A stretch of DNA of 64,000 nt from assembly GCA_021813805.1 (NCBI GenBank), contig JAKAJL010000003.1, positions 62,001 through 126,000 on the forward strand, written 5' to 3'. The DNA is from Pseudomonadota bacterium (GTDB lineage: Bacteria > Pseudomonadota > Alphaproteobacteria > Rhizobiales > Beijerinckiaceae). Position 1 is the first letter of the stretch. Every line of letters begins with the position of its first letter. Below are positions 46,250 to 56,401 of the stretch, one piece after another. The position numbers and the translations under genes are program-made. A model generated the notes under the pieces. The model saw only the letters and a list, made by a program, of their open reading frames with translations. It had not been told where the DNA came from and searched no databases.

Positions 46250-49200
46250 TCAGAGCGCCGCCGAGGCCGCGGCGCGCGGCGCGGACTGCGGCTGGTCGTT
46301 GACCGCCGGCGACGGCGTCTTGGCGTGGAACGCGGCGACCTCCTTTTGCGCCTGCTGCAAGGCGGCGGCGTTCAGCCGTTCGGCGACCTCGTCGCGCTTC
46401 TTGGCGGCGCTGGCGTCGCCCTGCTGCGCCGCGATCGCGAACCAGACATAACTCTGGCCCATGTCCTGCGGCACGCCCAGGCCGCGCGCATAGAGAATCG
46501 CCAAATTGAACTGGCTGTCGAGCAGGCCGTATTCCGCGGCGCGGCGGAACCATTGCGCGGCGGCTGCGTAATCGGGCTTGCCGTTCACGCCTTCCGCGAG
46601 CACAACGCCGAGATTGTGCATGGCGCGGACGTGGCCCTGGTTCGCGGCCTTCTCATAATAATCGGCCGCCTTCCTGGCGTCGCGTGGCGCGCCGATTCCC
46701 TTTTCATAGGCTGCGCCCAGGCGAAATTGCGCCTGCGCCATGCCCTTGGCCGCCGCCTTTTCGAACCAGCGGATGGCCGCGGCCTGATCCTGCGCGACGC
46801 CTCTTCCCAAGGCGAGGCGCGACGCATAATCATATTGGGCGAGCATATCTCCTGTCTCGGCGCGCTCCTTCAGCGCGCGCGCCTGGGCGCCCGCCTGGAT
46901 CGCGGCGATCGTGTTCGCAGGCCCGCCGATCGAGCCTGTGGCCAGCGGATCGGGCAGGCTCGCGCCCGTCATCGGCTTCGGCGCGACGACATTGCCGGGC
47001 AGGATCGGCGTCCCATTGAGCGGCGCCGTCGGCGCGGCGGGCACAGGAGCCGAAGCGGGCGCAGGAGCCGCGGCGGGCGCAGGAGCCGAGGCGCTGGTTT
47101 TTGCGGGCGACGGCGCGGGCGAGGCCGCAGGTTCGTGGCCGGCGGGGCGGGCGCCCTCGGCCTTGGGCGCCAACACCGCCTGCATCGGCGGCGGCGGTCC
47201 GTCGAACAGGCGATAAGCCTCATAGGCTCCGAACGAAAGCAGGGACGCCGCTGTCACCAGCAGGGCGGGCAGACGGCGCCCGCCGCTGTTTTCGCCGACC
47301 GCCAGCGGGCGGACGAAGGCGGCGCCAACACTGTTCCCCGCATTGGCTTCGGGCGCGGCGGGACGCTTTTTCGGTTCCTTTTCGTGCTTTTCGGCGGATT
47401 CGGCGGCGATCCGCGCAGCGAGGGCGCGGCGGGCGATGTCGATGTAGCTCGCCGCCGCCGGCTGGCTCTCCGGGTCCTTGCCGAGCCTCGGCGCGTCGAA
47501 GCCGAAATCGGACTCGTCGTCGTCCATCTCGGCCACGCGCGGAAGCGCGGGGCTCTCGCCAGCCTTGGGTTCGCGTGGTTGCCCCGCGCGGGGCTCCAGC
47601 AGGATGTCGTCGGCGTCGACCGCGGCTCTGGCCGCGGCCCGCGCGCTTCCCGAGGGGGCCGGCGCGCGCGGCGCGAACTCGCCGACGCCGCGGGACTCGA
47701 TCACGTCTTCCTCCAGCATGGCGAGGCGGTCGACGACCTTTTCGAGCGTTTCGTGAACCGCCGACAGGGTTTGCTGGGCGAGGCGGTCCGAAGCCTCCGT
47801 CCTTTCGCGCAGATCGCTGATTTCCCGCGCATTTCTCTCCTCGCCCCCAGACTCGCGCAAGGTTTCGAGCCGTTCCGTCAGATCCTCGACGGCGCGCTGT
47901 AAGCGGACGCCGGTTTCCGCGCCGGACAGTTCCAGACGCCGGGCGATCTCGGCAATGCGGCGATCGAGCGACTCGATCGCGCTCGAATCGAATGGGGGCT
48001 CCGGCTGGGCGCTCAACTTTTCAGCCACCGACCGCAGCAAGGGTTCGATCCGATCGTGTTCGCTGTCGCGCGCCGGCGCGCGCGTCTCCTCGATCCGCGC
48101 CGCGAGGGTGTCGTGGAGTTCGTCGAGGCGGCGGGCCAGGTCGTCGAATCGCGAGTCGTCGATCGTCGGCGGCGCGCGGTCGAAGCGCGAAGCGAGTTCG
48201 CTCAGGCGCGCCTCGATTTCGCTCCACGGCAGCGCGACCTGCGCGGCGCCGGCGTCGCGGTTCTCGCGCGCGACTTCCTCCAGCCGCTCGCCCAGGGCGC
48301 CGACCTGGCGCTCCAGCCGCTCGATCGGCGCGATCTTATCCATCGCTGCGGCCAGCATGGCGCGGATCTGGTCGGTCTGATGACGGATCTGGAGGAAGTC
48401 GGCGAGGTCGCCCCCGCCCGCCTGGCGCAATTGGTCCAGCTTGTCCTCGACCTCGCGCAACTGGCGCGAGACGCCTTCGAAATGGGCCGGGGCGCCGGCC
48501 TCGGCCAGCGCCTGGCGCACGTCGTCGGCGAGCAATTCGATCGGGGCCAGCACGGCCTCGCGCATGCCTTCCTCGCGCGAACGCTCGATGCGCAGGGTCA
48601 GCGCCCGCACGGCGTCTTCGAGCGAGGCCACCTGGCTGCGCGGGGCGAGATCGTCCAGCGCCCGGCTCATCGCCGCGATCTTTTCGCCGAGGGCGTCGAT
48701 CTCCGCGGACGAGGTCGGCTCGGGACGGGTCGCGGCGGCTTGAAGCATAGCCTCGCGAGCGTTGTCCACGCGATCCGAAAGCGCGCGGACCGCGTTTTCA
48801 AGTTCCTTTACCGCCGCCCGCGGCGCCGCCTCGGCGACGCCGCGGCCCAAGAGGGCGATGTCGCGGCCGAGAGCGTCGAGTCCGTCGAGCCTGGCGGCAA
48901 GGCTTTCGGTTCCAGCGGTTTGCGGCGCGGCGAGCGCCGCGTCGACGCGCGCCCCCAGATCGCCCGCCAATCGCTCCAGCTCGGCTCGCGACTGGGCGCC
49001 GGATGCGACGAAATCCTGGCGCATCGCGTCGATCCGGCCGGAAAGGGATTCGAGTCCGGTCTGGAGGCGGTCGATATGATCGGCGGGGGGCGCCGCGCCG
49101 GCGGCGGCGGCGTCGAATTTGCGCGCCAGGGCCTCGAAACGTTCGTCCAGCAGCGCGGTGAGCTGCGCCGTCTGCGGGCGCGGCGTGCGCACGCCGGACT

Positions 49201-50173
49201 CAAGATCGCGCTGTCGCGCGGCGATCTGGCCGATCGCGTCGGCGACCCCGCCCTTGAGCGCGTGCGCGCCATCCTGCCCCTGCGGCGCCGGCCGGTCGAG
49301 CCGGGCAAGAATCGCGGCAAGCCGCCCATCGAGCCGGCGCAGACAGGATTCGTCCGCGCCTTCCCCGGATTGACGCGACATTGCCTCGATCCGCGACTCC
49401 AGGCGCTCCAGCGCGCCGCGCAGGGCATCGTCGTCGGACGGCCGTTCCTGGCGCGACAGCCGGGTTTCGAATTCGCCAAGCCGGGCGTGGGCAGAGCCGA
49501 TCGCGCCCCGTAGCGGCTTGGTCGCCTCCTTGTCGCGGCGATTCAATCGTTGCTCGATTTCGCTCAGCCGGGCGCCGACCTGAGCCAGGGTGTCGGCGCG
49601 ATCCTCCTCGGAGGCCTCGATCAGCTGGGCGACATTGGCGATGGCGCGCGCGGCCCGCGTTTCGACCCGACTCGCCTGCTCCTCGAAGGCGGCGACCGCC
49701 TGTTCGAGCAGGGCCTCCGCGTCGGCGCTTTCGCGAGCGTAACGCCCGCGGCGGATCGGGTCCGAATTCCGGCGCATGAACAGCTCGGCGGCGGCGGCGC
49801 GGCCCCGGCGGGGCTCCGGCGCGACGTTCCGGCGGCTCACGCGCTCGGTCGTCCGCGCGCTTTCGCCCCATTCCCTTGCATCATCCTCATTCGACCGGGA
49901 TTCGACGCGCCGGTCGGACTCGCCGCGCCGCCGGCGCGGCGTCTCGTCGGCGCGCGGCGCCTGGCTGAGGCGCGCAAGCTGGGCGGCGACGGCCTCCAGC
50001 CTTTCGTCGGCGTCGAACTCCTGGGCGTTGGCGCCGATTTCGGCGGCGCGGTCCGCGATCGCCCGATTCATCCACTCGCCCAAAGACAGCCCGTCGCGCC
50101 GCGCGGCTTCCTTCGCGGCCTCGCGCACATCGAAATCCACGCCCTTGATGCTCCACGGAGCCGCTTTGGTCAT
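46250..50173 (-). CDS. podJ: PodJ-like polarity protein with coiled coil, one membrane helix and Sel1 repeats
   Basis: A 1307-residue protein. The first 60 residues (PWSIKGVDFDVREAAKEAARRDGLS) match the N-terminus of alphaproteobacterial PodJ-like proteins. Residues about 130-850 are long coiled coil rich in RLE and ALE repeats. One membrane helix lies near 960-985 (LPALLVTAASLLSFGAYEAY), followed by an Ala/Pro linker and, from about 1095, Sel1 repeats (AAIRWFEKAAAKGMAQAQFRLG, similar units follow) that would be periplasmic. PodJ organises one cell pole in Caulobacter and rhizobia. A C-terminal peptidoglycan-binding domain of Caulobacter PodJ is not seen. The gene is monocistronic. Confidence 0.8.
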   Translation of the reverse strand: MTKAAPWSIKGVDFDVREAAKEAARRDGLSLGEWMNRAIADRAAEIGANAQEFDADERLEAVAAQLARLSQAPRADETPRRRRGESDRRVESRSNEDDAREWGESARTTERVSRRNVAPEPRRGRAAAAELFMRRNSDPIRRGRYARESADAEALLEQAVAAFEEQASRVETRAARAIANVAQLIEASEEDRADTLAQVGARLSEIEQRLNRRDKEATKPLRGAIGSAHARLGEFETRLSRQERPSDDDALRGALERLESRIEAMSRQSGEGADESCLRRLDGRLAAILARLDRPAPQGQDGAHALKGGVADAIGQIAARQRDLESGVRTPRPQTAQLTALLDERFEALARKFDAAAAGAAPPADHIDRLQTGLESLSGRIDAMRQDFVASGAQSRAELERLAGDLGARVDAALAAPQTAGTESLAARLDGLDALGRDIALLGRGVAEAAPRAAVKELENAVRALSDRVDNAREAMLQAAATRPEPTSSAEIDALGEKIAAMSRALDDLAPRSQVASLEDAVRALTLRIERSREEGMREAVLAPIELLADDVRQALAEAGAPAHFEGVSRQLREVEDKLDQLRQAGGGDLADFLQIRHQTDQIRAMLAAAMDKIAPIERLERQVGALGERLEEVARENRDAGAAQVALPWSEIEARLSELASRFDRAPPTIDDSRFDDLARRLDELHDTLAARIEETRAPARDSEHDRIEPLLRSVAEKLSAQPEPPFDSSAIESLDRRIAEIARRLELSGAETGVRLQRAVEDLTERLETLRESGGEERNAREISDLRERTEASDRLAQQTLSAVHETLEKVVDRLAMLEEDVIESRGVGEFAPRAPAPSGSARAAARAAVDADDILLEPRAGQPREPKAGESPALPRVAEMDDDESDFGFDAPRLGKDPESQPAAASYIDIARRALAARIAAESAEKHEKEPKKRPAAPEANAGNSVGAAFVRPLAVGENSGGRRLPALLVTAASLLSFGAYEAYRLFDGPPPPMQAVLAPKAEGARPAGHEPAASPAPSPAKTSASAPAPAAAPAPASAPVPAAPTAPLNGTPILPGNVVAPKPMTGASLPDPLATGSIGGPANTIAAIQAGAQARALKERAETGDMLAQYDYASRLALGRGVAQDQAAAIRWFEKAAAKGMAQAQFRLGAAYEKGIGAPRDARKAADYYEKAANQGHVRAMHNLGVVLAEGVNGKPDYAAAAQWFRRAAEYGLLDSQFNLAILYARGLGVPQDMGQSYVWFAIAAQQGDASAAKKRDEVAERLNAAALQQAQKEVAAFHAKTPSPAVNDQPQSAPRAAASAAL

Positions 50174-50363
50174 TTGTCGATCCTGCTGTCGAGCGGGGTG
50201 AAACCCTTGTTCCGCATAGGGCCTGACTTGCCGCGTCGGCGCGATTCGGCGACGCTCTCAGGCCTCCCATCGACTTTCCGAATTTAGGGTAAACATCCCG
50301 TTAACCATGATCGATTTTGAGACACACAAGTTAAAGCTGTGAAATTTTCATTGCAGGTTGTGT

Positions 50364-50390
50364 TGACGAAGGTTACAACCTTTCCGTGTG
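50364..50390 (+). promoter_or_regulatory. MerR-type operator candidate
   Basis: The palindrome AAGGTT-AC-AACCTT (50369-50382) begins on the last base of TTGACG, a possible -35 box (50364-50369). MerR-family proteins bind such dyads in an over-long spacer of their own promoter. The -10 is not obvious. It lies in the 256-base gap before the MerR gene. Confidence 0.45.
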
Positions 50391-50429
50391 TCATGTTCCG
50401 ATTCCCTTCCCATCCAGGACCTCACAAAA

Positions 50430-50849
50430 ATGAAATCCTCAGCCCAGCGCGTCGAACGCCTTCCCCACCGCGAGCAATCGCTCGCCGAAATGCTGACCAT
50501 CGGCGAAATTGCGCGAATCTATGGGATTACACTCCGCGCCTTGCGCTTTTACGAGCAACGCGGCCTGCTGAAGCCTTTGCGCCGTGGCGGCGCGCGCTTC
50601 TATGATTCGACCCAGAGGACTCGGCTTCAGCTGATCCTCAAGGGCAAGCACCTCGGCTTCACGCTCAGTGAAATTTCCGGCCTGCTCGACGCCGACGCGA
50701 GCGCCGCCCAGCCGACTGCGGATTTTACGCTGGACGAAACGATGGTGCTGGCCCAGCTTCGCCATCTCGAAGGACGCCGCACCGAACTTGATCAGGCGAT
50801 CGAGGAACTGCGCGCGACCCAACGCCGCCTCACCGGCGCGCCGGATTGA
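50430..50849 (+). CDS. MerR-family transcriptional regulator
   Basis: A 139-residue regulator with an N-terminal winged helix: MLTIGEIARIYGITLRALRFYEQRGLLKP, shown here by its ends at residues 21-49, then RFYDSTQRTRLQLILKGKHLGFTL and a C-terminal coiled coil (LAQLRHLEGRRTELDQAIEEL). No cysteines for metal sensing are present, and the effector is unknown; relatives in alphaproteobacteria are of the cell-cycle or stress type. ATG 50430 is chosen over 50388 for lack of conserved sequence before it. A palindrome upstream may be its own operator. Confidence 0.88.
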   Translation: MKSSAQRVERLPHREQSLAEMLTIGEIARIYGITLRALRFYEQRGLLKPLRRGGARFYDSTQRTRLQLILKGKHLGFTLSEISGLLDADASAAQPTADFTLDETMVLAQLRHLEGRRTELDQAIEELRATQRRLTGAPD

Positions 50850-51121
50850 ACATCCCGCGGCCTGCCCTTCGCGCGCCAGGCCGCATCCTTCCCCGGCGCC
50901 CGAGGAAACGCCGGCGAATCGCGACAAAAGCAGATCGAGAACCGACGTGTCCCATGGCCCGCCAATCGCGCGGGCCATTTTAATCATTTCCAAGAGCGCT
51001 TTGCGGAGTCGCATTCCTGCCGCCGGCGCAAGATCGGACCCGGTCAGAACGGCCGCCCATTGCCGGAGCGATCGCCTTGAGCCATGCTGGCGCCAGGGAA
51101 CCAAACTCTTGCGAGAGCGCC

Positions 51122-51742
51122 ATGGGCCGTCAGATCGCCGTTTATTTCTCCTTGCACAGCCCTTGGGCCTACATCGGCCATGGCGCATTTCAGGCGCTTG
51201 TCGCCAAGCACAAGCTGCGCGTGAACTACCGTCCCGTCTCTCTGCACCAGATCTATCCGGAATCGGGGGGCTTGCCGCTCGCCAGGCGTCATCCGCTGCG
51301 GCAGAACTACCGGATCGTCGAATTGCAACGCTGGCGCGAAAAGCGCGGCCTGAAGCTCCACCTCCATCCCAGGCACTGGCCCTTCGATCCCGCGCCCGGA
51401 GACAGGATCGTCTGCGCCATGACCCTGGCTGGAGTGGACCCCTCGAATTTCATGGCGGGCGCCTTCGCCGGCGCCTTCGAGCGCCAGCTCGATGTCGGCG
51501 ATGTCGCGACGCTGGCGCAAATCCTCGGCGAAACGGGCTATGAGCCGGCCTGGCTGCGGCGAGGCGAGAGCGGCGAGGCGGAGACCTGCTATCAGGGCAA
51601 TCTGGCGCTCGCGCTGGAAGCCGGCGTGTTCGGCTCGCCATCCTATGTGCTCGACGGGGAGGTGTTCTGGGGCCAGGACCGCCTCGAACTGCTCGACGAC
51701 GCGCTGACCAGCGGACGGGCGCCCTTTCGGCCTGACGCCTGA
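51122..51742 (+). CDS. 2-hydroxychromene-2-carboxylate isomerase-like (DsbA fold) protein
   Basis: A 206-residue kappa-class glutathione transferase-like protein. The N-terminus IAVYFSLHSPWAYIGH is the family's first strand and helix, with Ser and Tyr at the glutathione site; the C-terminal GVFGSPSYVLDGEVFWGQDRLELL is the cis-proline region and end motif of HCCA isomerases. It lacks a CxxC motif, so it is not a disulfide oxidase. A role in aromatic degradation cannot be assumed as no naphthalene-type genes are near. ATG 51122 is chosen since the residues before it are not conserved. Confidence 0.88.
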   Translation: MGRQIAVYFSLHSPWAYIGHGAFQALVAKHKLRVNYRPVSLHQIYPESGGLPLARRHPLRQNYRIVELQRWREKRGLKLHLHPRHWPFDPAPGDRIVCAMTLAGVDPSNFMAGAFAGAFERQLDVGDVATLAQILGETGYEPAWLRRGESGEAETCYQGNLALALEAGVFGSPSYVLDGEVFWGQDRLELLDDALTSGRAPFRPDA

Positions 51743-51819
51743 CTTCTTTTTTGGAATTAGCGCTTCCCTCCGGCGCCGCAAGATTCTAGGACTGTCACGC
51801 TTCACCAAAGGGTCTTTTC

Positions 51820-52887
51820 GTGGCTTGCAAACATATACTGGTCACCGGCGGCGCGGGCTTCATCGGTTCGGCGGTCGCGCGGCGCATCATCGAGCAGACG
51901 CCTCATGAGGTGCTGGTCTTCGATAAGCTCACTTACGCCGGCAATCTGGCCTCGCTCGCGCCGGTCGCCGCCCACCCGCGCTATCATTTCGCGCAGGGCG
52001 ACATCTGCGACGCCGGGGCGGTGCGCGCGGCCTTCGAGTCCTTCAAGCCCGACTGGGTGATGCATCTGGCCGCGGAGAGCCATGTCGATCGCTCGATCGA
52101 CGGCCCCGGCGAGTTCATTCAGACGAATCTGGTCGGCACTTTCGTCATGTTGCAGGAAGCTCTGCGCCACTGGCGCGGGCTCCAGGGCGAGGCGGCCCGG
52201 AATTTCCGCTTCCACCACATCTCGACCGACGAAGTTTTTGGATCGCTCGGCGATGACGGCCTATTCCGCGAAGACACGCCCTACGCGCCCAATTCGCCCT
52301 ATTCCGCCTCGAAGGCCGGCTCCGATCATCTGGTGCGCGCCTGGACCCATACTTACGGCCTGCCCACCGTCGCCACCAATTGCTCGAATAATTACGGGCC
52401 TTACCAGTTCCCCGAGAAGCTGATCCCGCTGATCATCCTCAACGCCCTGGAAGGCAAGCCCCTGCCCGTCTATGGCGCCGGCGAGAACATCCGCGACTGG
52501 CTCTATGTCGACGACCATGCCGAAGCCTTGCTTCTTGCGGTCGAACAGGGCCGGATCGGCGAGAGCTACAATATCGGCGGGATCAACGAGCGCAAGAATA
52601 TCGATGTCGTCCACGCGATCTGCGACCTGATGGACGAAATGGCGCCGGACGCGCGCATCGGGCCGCGCCGCAATCTCATCACCTTCGTTTCGGACCGGCC
52701 CGGCCACGATCTGCGCTATGCCATCGATTGCGCCAAGATCGGGAGCGAACTCGGCTGGCGGCCGCGCGAAACCTTCGAAACGGGCCTGCGCAAAACGGTG
52801 CGCTGGTATCTCGACAATCGCGCCTGGTGGGGCGACATCCGCTCCGGCCGCTATCGCGGCGAAAGGCTCGGAACCCTGGCGAACTGA
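51820..52887 (+). CDS. rfbB: dTDP-glucose 4,6-dehydratase
   Basis: A 355-residue short-chain dehydrogenase that converts dTDP-glucose to dTDP-4-keto-6-deoxyglucose. NAD-binding loop [15 protein letters not shown] at the N-terminus, catalytic [10 protein letters not shown], the YxxxK pair in [11 protein letters not shown], and [13 protein letters not shown] and GGINERKN in the sugar-nucleotide part. The start is GTG 51820. It leads the operon rfbB-rfbC-rfbA, with 12 bases to rfbC. It supplies activated deoxysugar for surface polysaccharide. Confidence 0.97.
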   Translation: MACKHILVTGGAGFIGSAVARRIIEQTPHEVLVFDKLTYAGNLASLAPVAAHPRYHFAQGDICDAGAVRAAFESFKPDWVMHLAAESHVDRSIDGPGEFIQTNLVGTFVMLQEALRHWRGLQGEAARNFRFHHISTDEVFGSLGDDGLFREDTPYAPNSPYSASKAGSDHLVRAWTHTYGLPTVATNCSNNYGPYQFPEKLIPLIILNALEGKPLPVYGAGENIRDWLYVDDHAEALLLAVEQGRIGESYNIGGINERKNIDVVHAICDLMDEMAPDARIGPRRNLITFVSDRPGHDLRYAIDCAKIGSELGWRPRETFETGLRKTVRWYLDNRAWWGDIRSGRYRGERLGTLAN

Positions 52888-52899
52888 GGAATGCCCTGC

Positions 52900-53463
52900 A
52901 TGAGCTCGATCCTTGTCGAGGCGACCGCCATACCCGGCGTCAAGATCGTCACGCCGAAGAAATTCGGCGACCACCGCGGTTTTTTTTCCGAGGTCTATAA
53001 CCGCCAGGCGTTCGCCGAGGCCGGGATCGCGCTGGATTTCATCCAGGACAATCATTCCCTTTCCGCGCAGGTCGGAACATTGCGCGGGCTGCATTTCCAG
53101 TCGGCGCCTTTCGCCCAGGACAAGCTTGTGCGCGTCCCGCGCGGCCGCATTCTCGATGTCGCGGTGGACATCAGGAAAAGCTCGCCGACTTTCGGTCGCC
53201 ATGTCGCGGTGGAATTGTCGGCCGAGAATTGGCGGCAATTGCTCGTCCCGATCGGTTTCGCCCACGGTTTCGTAACCCTCGAGCCGGACACCGAGGTCAT
53301 GTACAAGGTGACGAATTATTATTCGGCGGCCAACGACCTGGGCCTTGCCTGGGACGACCCCGACCTCGCCATCGCCTGGCCGCTGCCGCCCGGCGGCGCA
53401 GTGCTCTCCGACAAGGACCGCAAGCATCCGCGCCTGCGCGACCTGCCGGCGATTTTCGCCTGA
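52900..53463 (+). CDS. rfbC: dTDP-4-dehydrorhamnose 3,5-epimerase
   Basis: A 187-residue cupin-fold epimerase. The active-site histidine is in TLRGLHFQ, and the [11 protein letters not shown] and [12 protein letters not shown] blocks are typical. It converts dTDP-4-keto-6-deoxyglucose to dTDP-4-keto-rhamnose. I chose ATG 52900 (MSSILVEA), 11 bases after the GAGG of the rfbB end; ATG 52891 is the alternative. The order B-C-A with rfbD missing is noted separately. Confidence 0.95.
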   Translation: MSSILVEATAIPGVKIVTPKKFGDHRGFFSEVYNRQAFAEAGIALDFIQDNHSLSAQVGTLRGLHFQSAPFAQDKLVRVPRGRILDVAVDIRKSSPTFGRHVAVELSAENWRQLLVPIGFAHGFVTLEPDTEVMYKVTNYYSAANDLGLAWDDPDLAIAWPLPPGGAVLSDKDRKHPRLRDLPAIFA

Positions 53464-53539
53464 GCGGCTTCATGCGCCGCCCCCGTCGGCCGGTCGGCGT
53501 TTCGTGTTCAACAGGCAATTCTTTGAAATGGACGGTTCG

Positions 53540-54409
53540 ATGAAAGGCATCATTCTGGCTGGCGGCAGCGGCACCCGGCTGCATCCGATGACCCAGGTCA
53601 TCTCGAAACAGCTGTTGCCGATTTATGACAAGCCAATGATCTATTATCCGCTGACCACTTTGATGCTGGCGGGCATTCAGGAAATCCTGATCATCTCGAC
53701 GCCGCAGGATCTGCCTCTGTTCCAGCGCCTGCTCGGCGACGGAACGCAATGGGGCGTCGAACTGTCCTATGCCGAACAGCCGCGTCCCGAAGGCCTGGCG
53801 CAGGCCTATCACATCGGCGCGGATTTCGTCGCTGGCCAGAAATCGGCGCTGATCCTCGGCGACAATCTGTTTTACGGCCATGGACTCGCCCCGATCCTGC
53901 GCAACGCGTCCTCGACCGCGCGCGGCGCGACCGTCTTCGCCTATCACGTCCACGATCCCGAGCGATACGGCGTGGTCGAGTTCGACTCCGCGGGCAAGGC
54001 GACGTCGATCGAGGAAAAGCCAAAAAAGGCGCGCTCGAACTGGGCGGTCACGGGGCTCTATTTTTACGACGAGCGGGCCGCCGAGCTCGCCGCCGGCCTG
54101 AAGCCGTCGCCGCGCGGTGAATTGGAGATCACCGATCTCAATCTGGAATATCTGAAGCGCGGTGAGTTGCGGGTCGAGAAAATGGGGCGCGGATTCGCCT
54201 GGCTCGACACCGGCACGCCGGACTCCCTGCTCGAAGCCGCCGAATTCATGCGCACGCTGGAAAAACGCACCGGCTTCCGGGTCGCCTGTCCCGAGGAGGT
54301 CGCTTTCATTTCGGGATGGATTTCCGAGCGGCAGCTGCGCAGCCTCGCCGAACCGCTCAAAAAGAGCGGTTACGGCTCCTATCTCAGCCAGTTGCTCCAT
54401 CGGCTGTGA
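53540..54409 (+). CDS. rfbA: Glucose-1-phosphate thymidylyltransferase
   Basis: A 289-residue enzyme making dTDP-glucose from dTTP and glucose-1-phosphate. The nucleotide loop is [13 protein letters not shown], followed by [16 protein letters not shown], the metal-binding LGDNLFYG and [17 protein letters not shown] near the C-terminus. Length is typical for RmlA. The start may also be ATG 53528. It is the last gene of the operon, 76 bases after rfbC. It ends convergently with the Sel1-repeat gene. Confidence 0.97.
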   Translation: MKGIILAGGSGTRLHPMTQVISKQLLPIYDKPMIYYPLTTLMLAGIQEILIISTPQDLPLFQRLLGDGTQWGVELSYAEQPRPEGLAQAYHIGADFVAGQKSALILGDNLFYGHGLAPILRNASSTARGATVFAYHVHDPERYGVVEFDSAGKATSIEEKPKKARSNWAVTGLYFYDERAAELAAGLKPSPRGELEITDLNLEYLKRGELRVEKMGRGFAWLDTGTPDSLLEAAEFMRTLEKRTGFRVACPEEVAFISGWISERQLRSLAEPLKKSGYGSYLSQLLHRL

Positions 54410-54490
54410 GACGACTTCCGCGTGAATTCTGCGGACGTCGTGTGAAGCGCTCTCGACGCCCCGCCGGGAATCGTGGGCGAAAGGGATGGC

Positions 54491-56401
54491 TCAGCCGCTC
54501 GCCGCGGGAGTAGCCTTGTTTTCGCTTTGCGGCGTGATCCCCGACTCCTTGATCAACCGCGCGCCGCGCTCGGGGTCGGGCTCGACGCCCATCCCTTTCA
54601 TCAGCATCACGCCGAGATTGTACATGGCCATTTCGTGCTGGTTCGCGGCGGCCTGTTCGTACCAGCGTACGGCTTCTTCAAGATTTTTTTCTACCCCTCG
54701 CGCTGTGCAGTACAGCACGCCGAGCTGGAATTGCGCGGGCGGGAAGCCGGCGTCGGCCGCGCGCCTGAACCATTGCGCGGCCTGGGCGAGCTGAGCGTCC
54801 GCGGCGCTCCCGGAAGACAGCAGCGCGCCGACAATGTGCTGGGCGACGACATTGCCCGATTCGGCCGCGGCAAGATAATACCGCACCGCCTGATCGGGCC
54901 GCGCCGACGCGCGATCGAATTGCCCTGAATAGAAATGCCCCAGGTGCAGCGACGCTTCCGGCGAGCCGGAGGCGGCGGCGTCGAGCAGGAGCTTTTCCGC
55001 CAGGTCAAGATCGCGCTGGGCGCGATCCGGCGACAGGTAAAGGAGAGCCAGCTGGGTCTTCGCCGTGCGGTCGCCCGCCTCCGACGCCTCGCGCAGGAGA
55101 TTCATAGCGCGTCCGAGATCGGGCGAGCCAGACGTCCCTTTCATATGAATTTCGGCCAGCTTGACCTTGGCCTCGGGGACGCCCTCCCTGGCGGCGAATT
55201 CAAGCCAGCGCATCGCAGCGTCGATATCTTGCGGGAGTCCGGTCCCGGAGCCGAGAAAAATGCCGGCGTTATAGGCGGCGATCGCATGGCCCTGCTCCGC
55301 CGCCTTGACGAACCACCGTCCCGCCTCGCCAAGACTGAGGGGAACGCCCAGGCCCTCGGCCGAGAAACGGCCCATCGTGAACTGAGCCTGAGCATCGCCC
55401 GATTCGGCCAGGACGCGATACCAGTTCGCGGCTTCGCGCAGGTCGGGCGGGATCAGGCCGCCCTGGCTGTAAAAAACGGCCAAAGCCTTGATGGCGGGGA
55501 TATGCCCGGTCTTTGCCGCGCGGCGGAGATAGGTTTCGGCCTGGTCCACGTCCACCGGCCCGCCCTCGCCGCTGAGCCGAATGCGCCCATAGTTGTATGC
55601 GGCGTCGACGTCCCCGGCGTCGGCGGCGAGGCGCAAGTAGGCGGCAGCGCGCTCCGGATCGATTTCGCGCCCCTTGCCGGAATGATAGATGCTCGCCATC
55701 GCGAGCTGCGCGCGCCTATGGCCGAGATCGGCCGCCTTCTGATACCAATCCGCGCCGAGTTCAAGGTTCGGCTCGACCCCGAGCCCGCGATAATAAATTT
55801 CGCCAAGGCCGAATTGGGCGGAGGCCTGATCGTCGTCCGCCGCGATCCGGAAATATTCGAGCGCGCGCGCGAAATCTTTTCCCACGCCGAAACCGTCGAG
55901 GTAAATCATTCCCATGAGCGCCCAGGCTTCGTTCATGCCCTGACGACCGGCCTTGTCCAGCCAGAACAGAGCCTGGGTCGTATCGCGCTCGATCGTCGGC
56001 GTGGCGGCGAAAATCACCTCGGCCGTGGCCGAGGCCATTTGCTCATCGCGAGCCGTGCGCTGCCATTTTTCGCTGAGCCGTCCGGCCGAGGCCCCATGTA
56101 GGAAAATCCGTCCCAGTCGCAACTGCGATTCGGCATGGCCGCGTTCCGCCGCGAATTTGTACCATGCCGCCGCGCGGGCGTGATTGGGATAAACGGCGCC
56201 GAAGCCGTTTTGATAGACATCCGCAAGGCGGAAGGCGGAGTCGACATCGCCGCCGCTGGCGCCCCGCTGCCACAAGCTGAGCGCGGTATGAAACCTGCGC
56301 CGTTCGAACGCGCGCTGGGCGCGCGCGCGCAGCCAGTTTTTGCCCGGCCCGTCGATCCAGGGAAGGACCGGCTGCAAGAGTTTGTGCGCCAACCTCTTCA
56401 T
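54491..56401 (-). CDS. Sel1-repeat (TPR-like) protein coupled to a type I secretion system
   Basis: A 636-residue protein made almost wholly of Sel1-like repeats, roughly fifteen by eye (for example AQFGLGEIYYRGLGVEPN and MYNLGVMLMKGMGVEPD). No signal peptide or membrane helix is seen after the short N-terminus MKRLAHKLLQPVLPW, so it is probably cytosolic. The ATG overlaps the hlyD stop (ATGA), meaning it is translated together with the secretion genes. It may be a scaffold or regulator for the exporter or its cargo; that is inference. An upstream start at 56632 would lie inside hlyD. Confidence 0.85.
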   Translation of the reverse strand: MKRLAHKLLQPVLPWIDGPGKNWLRARAQRAFERRRFHTALSLWQRGASGGDVDSAFRLADVYQNGFGAVYPNHARAAAWYKFAAERGHAESQLRLGRIFLHGASAGRLSEKWQRTARDEQMASATAEVIFAATPTIERDTTQALFWLDKAGRQGMNEAWALMGMIYLDGFGVGKDFARALEYFRIAADDDQASAQFGLGEIYYRGLGVEPNLELGADWYQKAADLGHRRAQLAMASIYHSGKGREIDPERAAAYLRLAADAGDVDAAYNYGRIRLSGEGGPVDVDQAETYLRRAAKTGHIPAIKALAVFYSQGGLIPPDLREAANWYRVLAESGDAQAQFTMGRFSAEGLGVPLSLGEAGRWFVKAAEQGHAIAAYNAGIFLGSGTGLPQDIDAAMRWLEFAAREGVPEAKVKLAEIHMKGTSGSPDLGRAMNLLREASEAGDRTAKTQLALLYLSPDRAQRDLDLAEKLLLDAAASGSPEASLHLGHFYSGQFDRASARPDQAVRYYLAAAESGNVVAQHIVGALLSSGSAADAQLAQAAQWFRRAADAGFPPAQFQLGVLYCTARGVEKNLEEAVRWYEQAAANQHEMAMYNLGVMLMKGMGVEPDPERGARLIKESGITPQSENKATPAASG

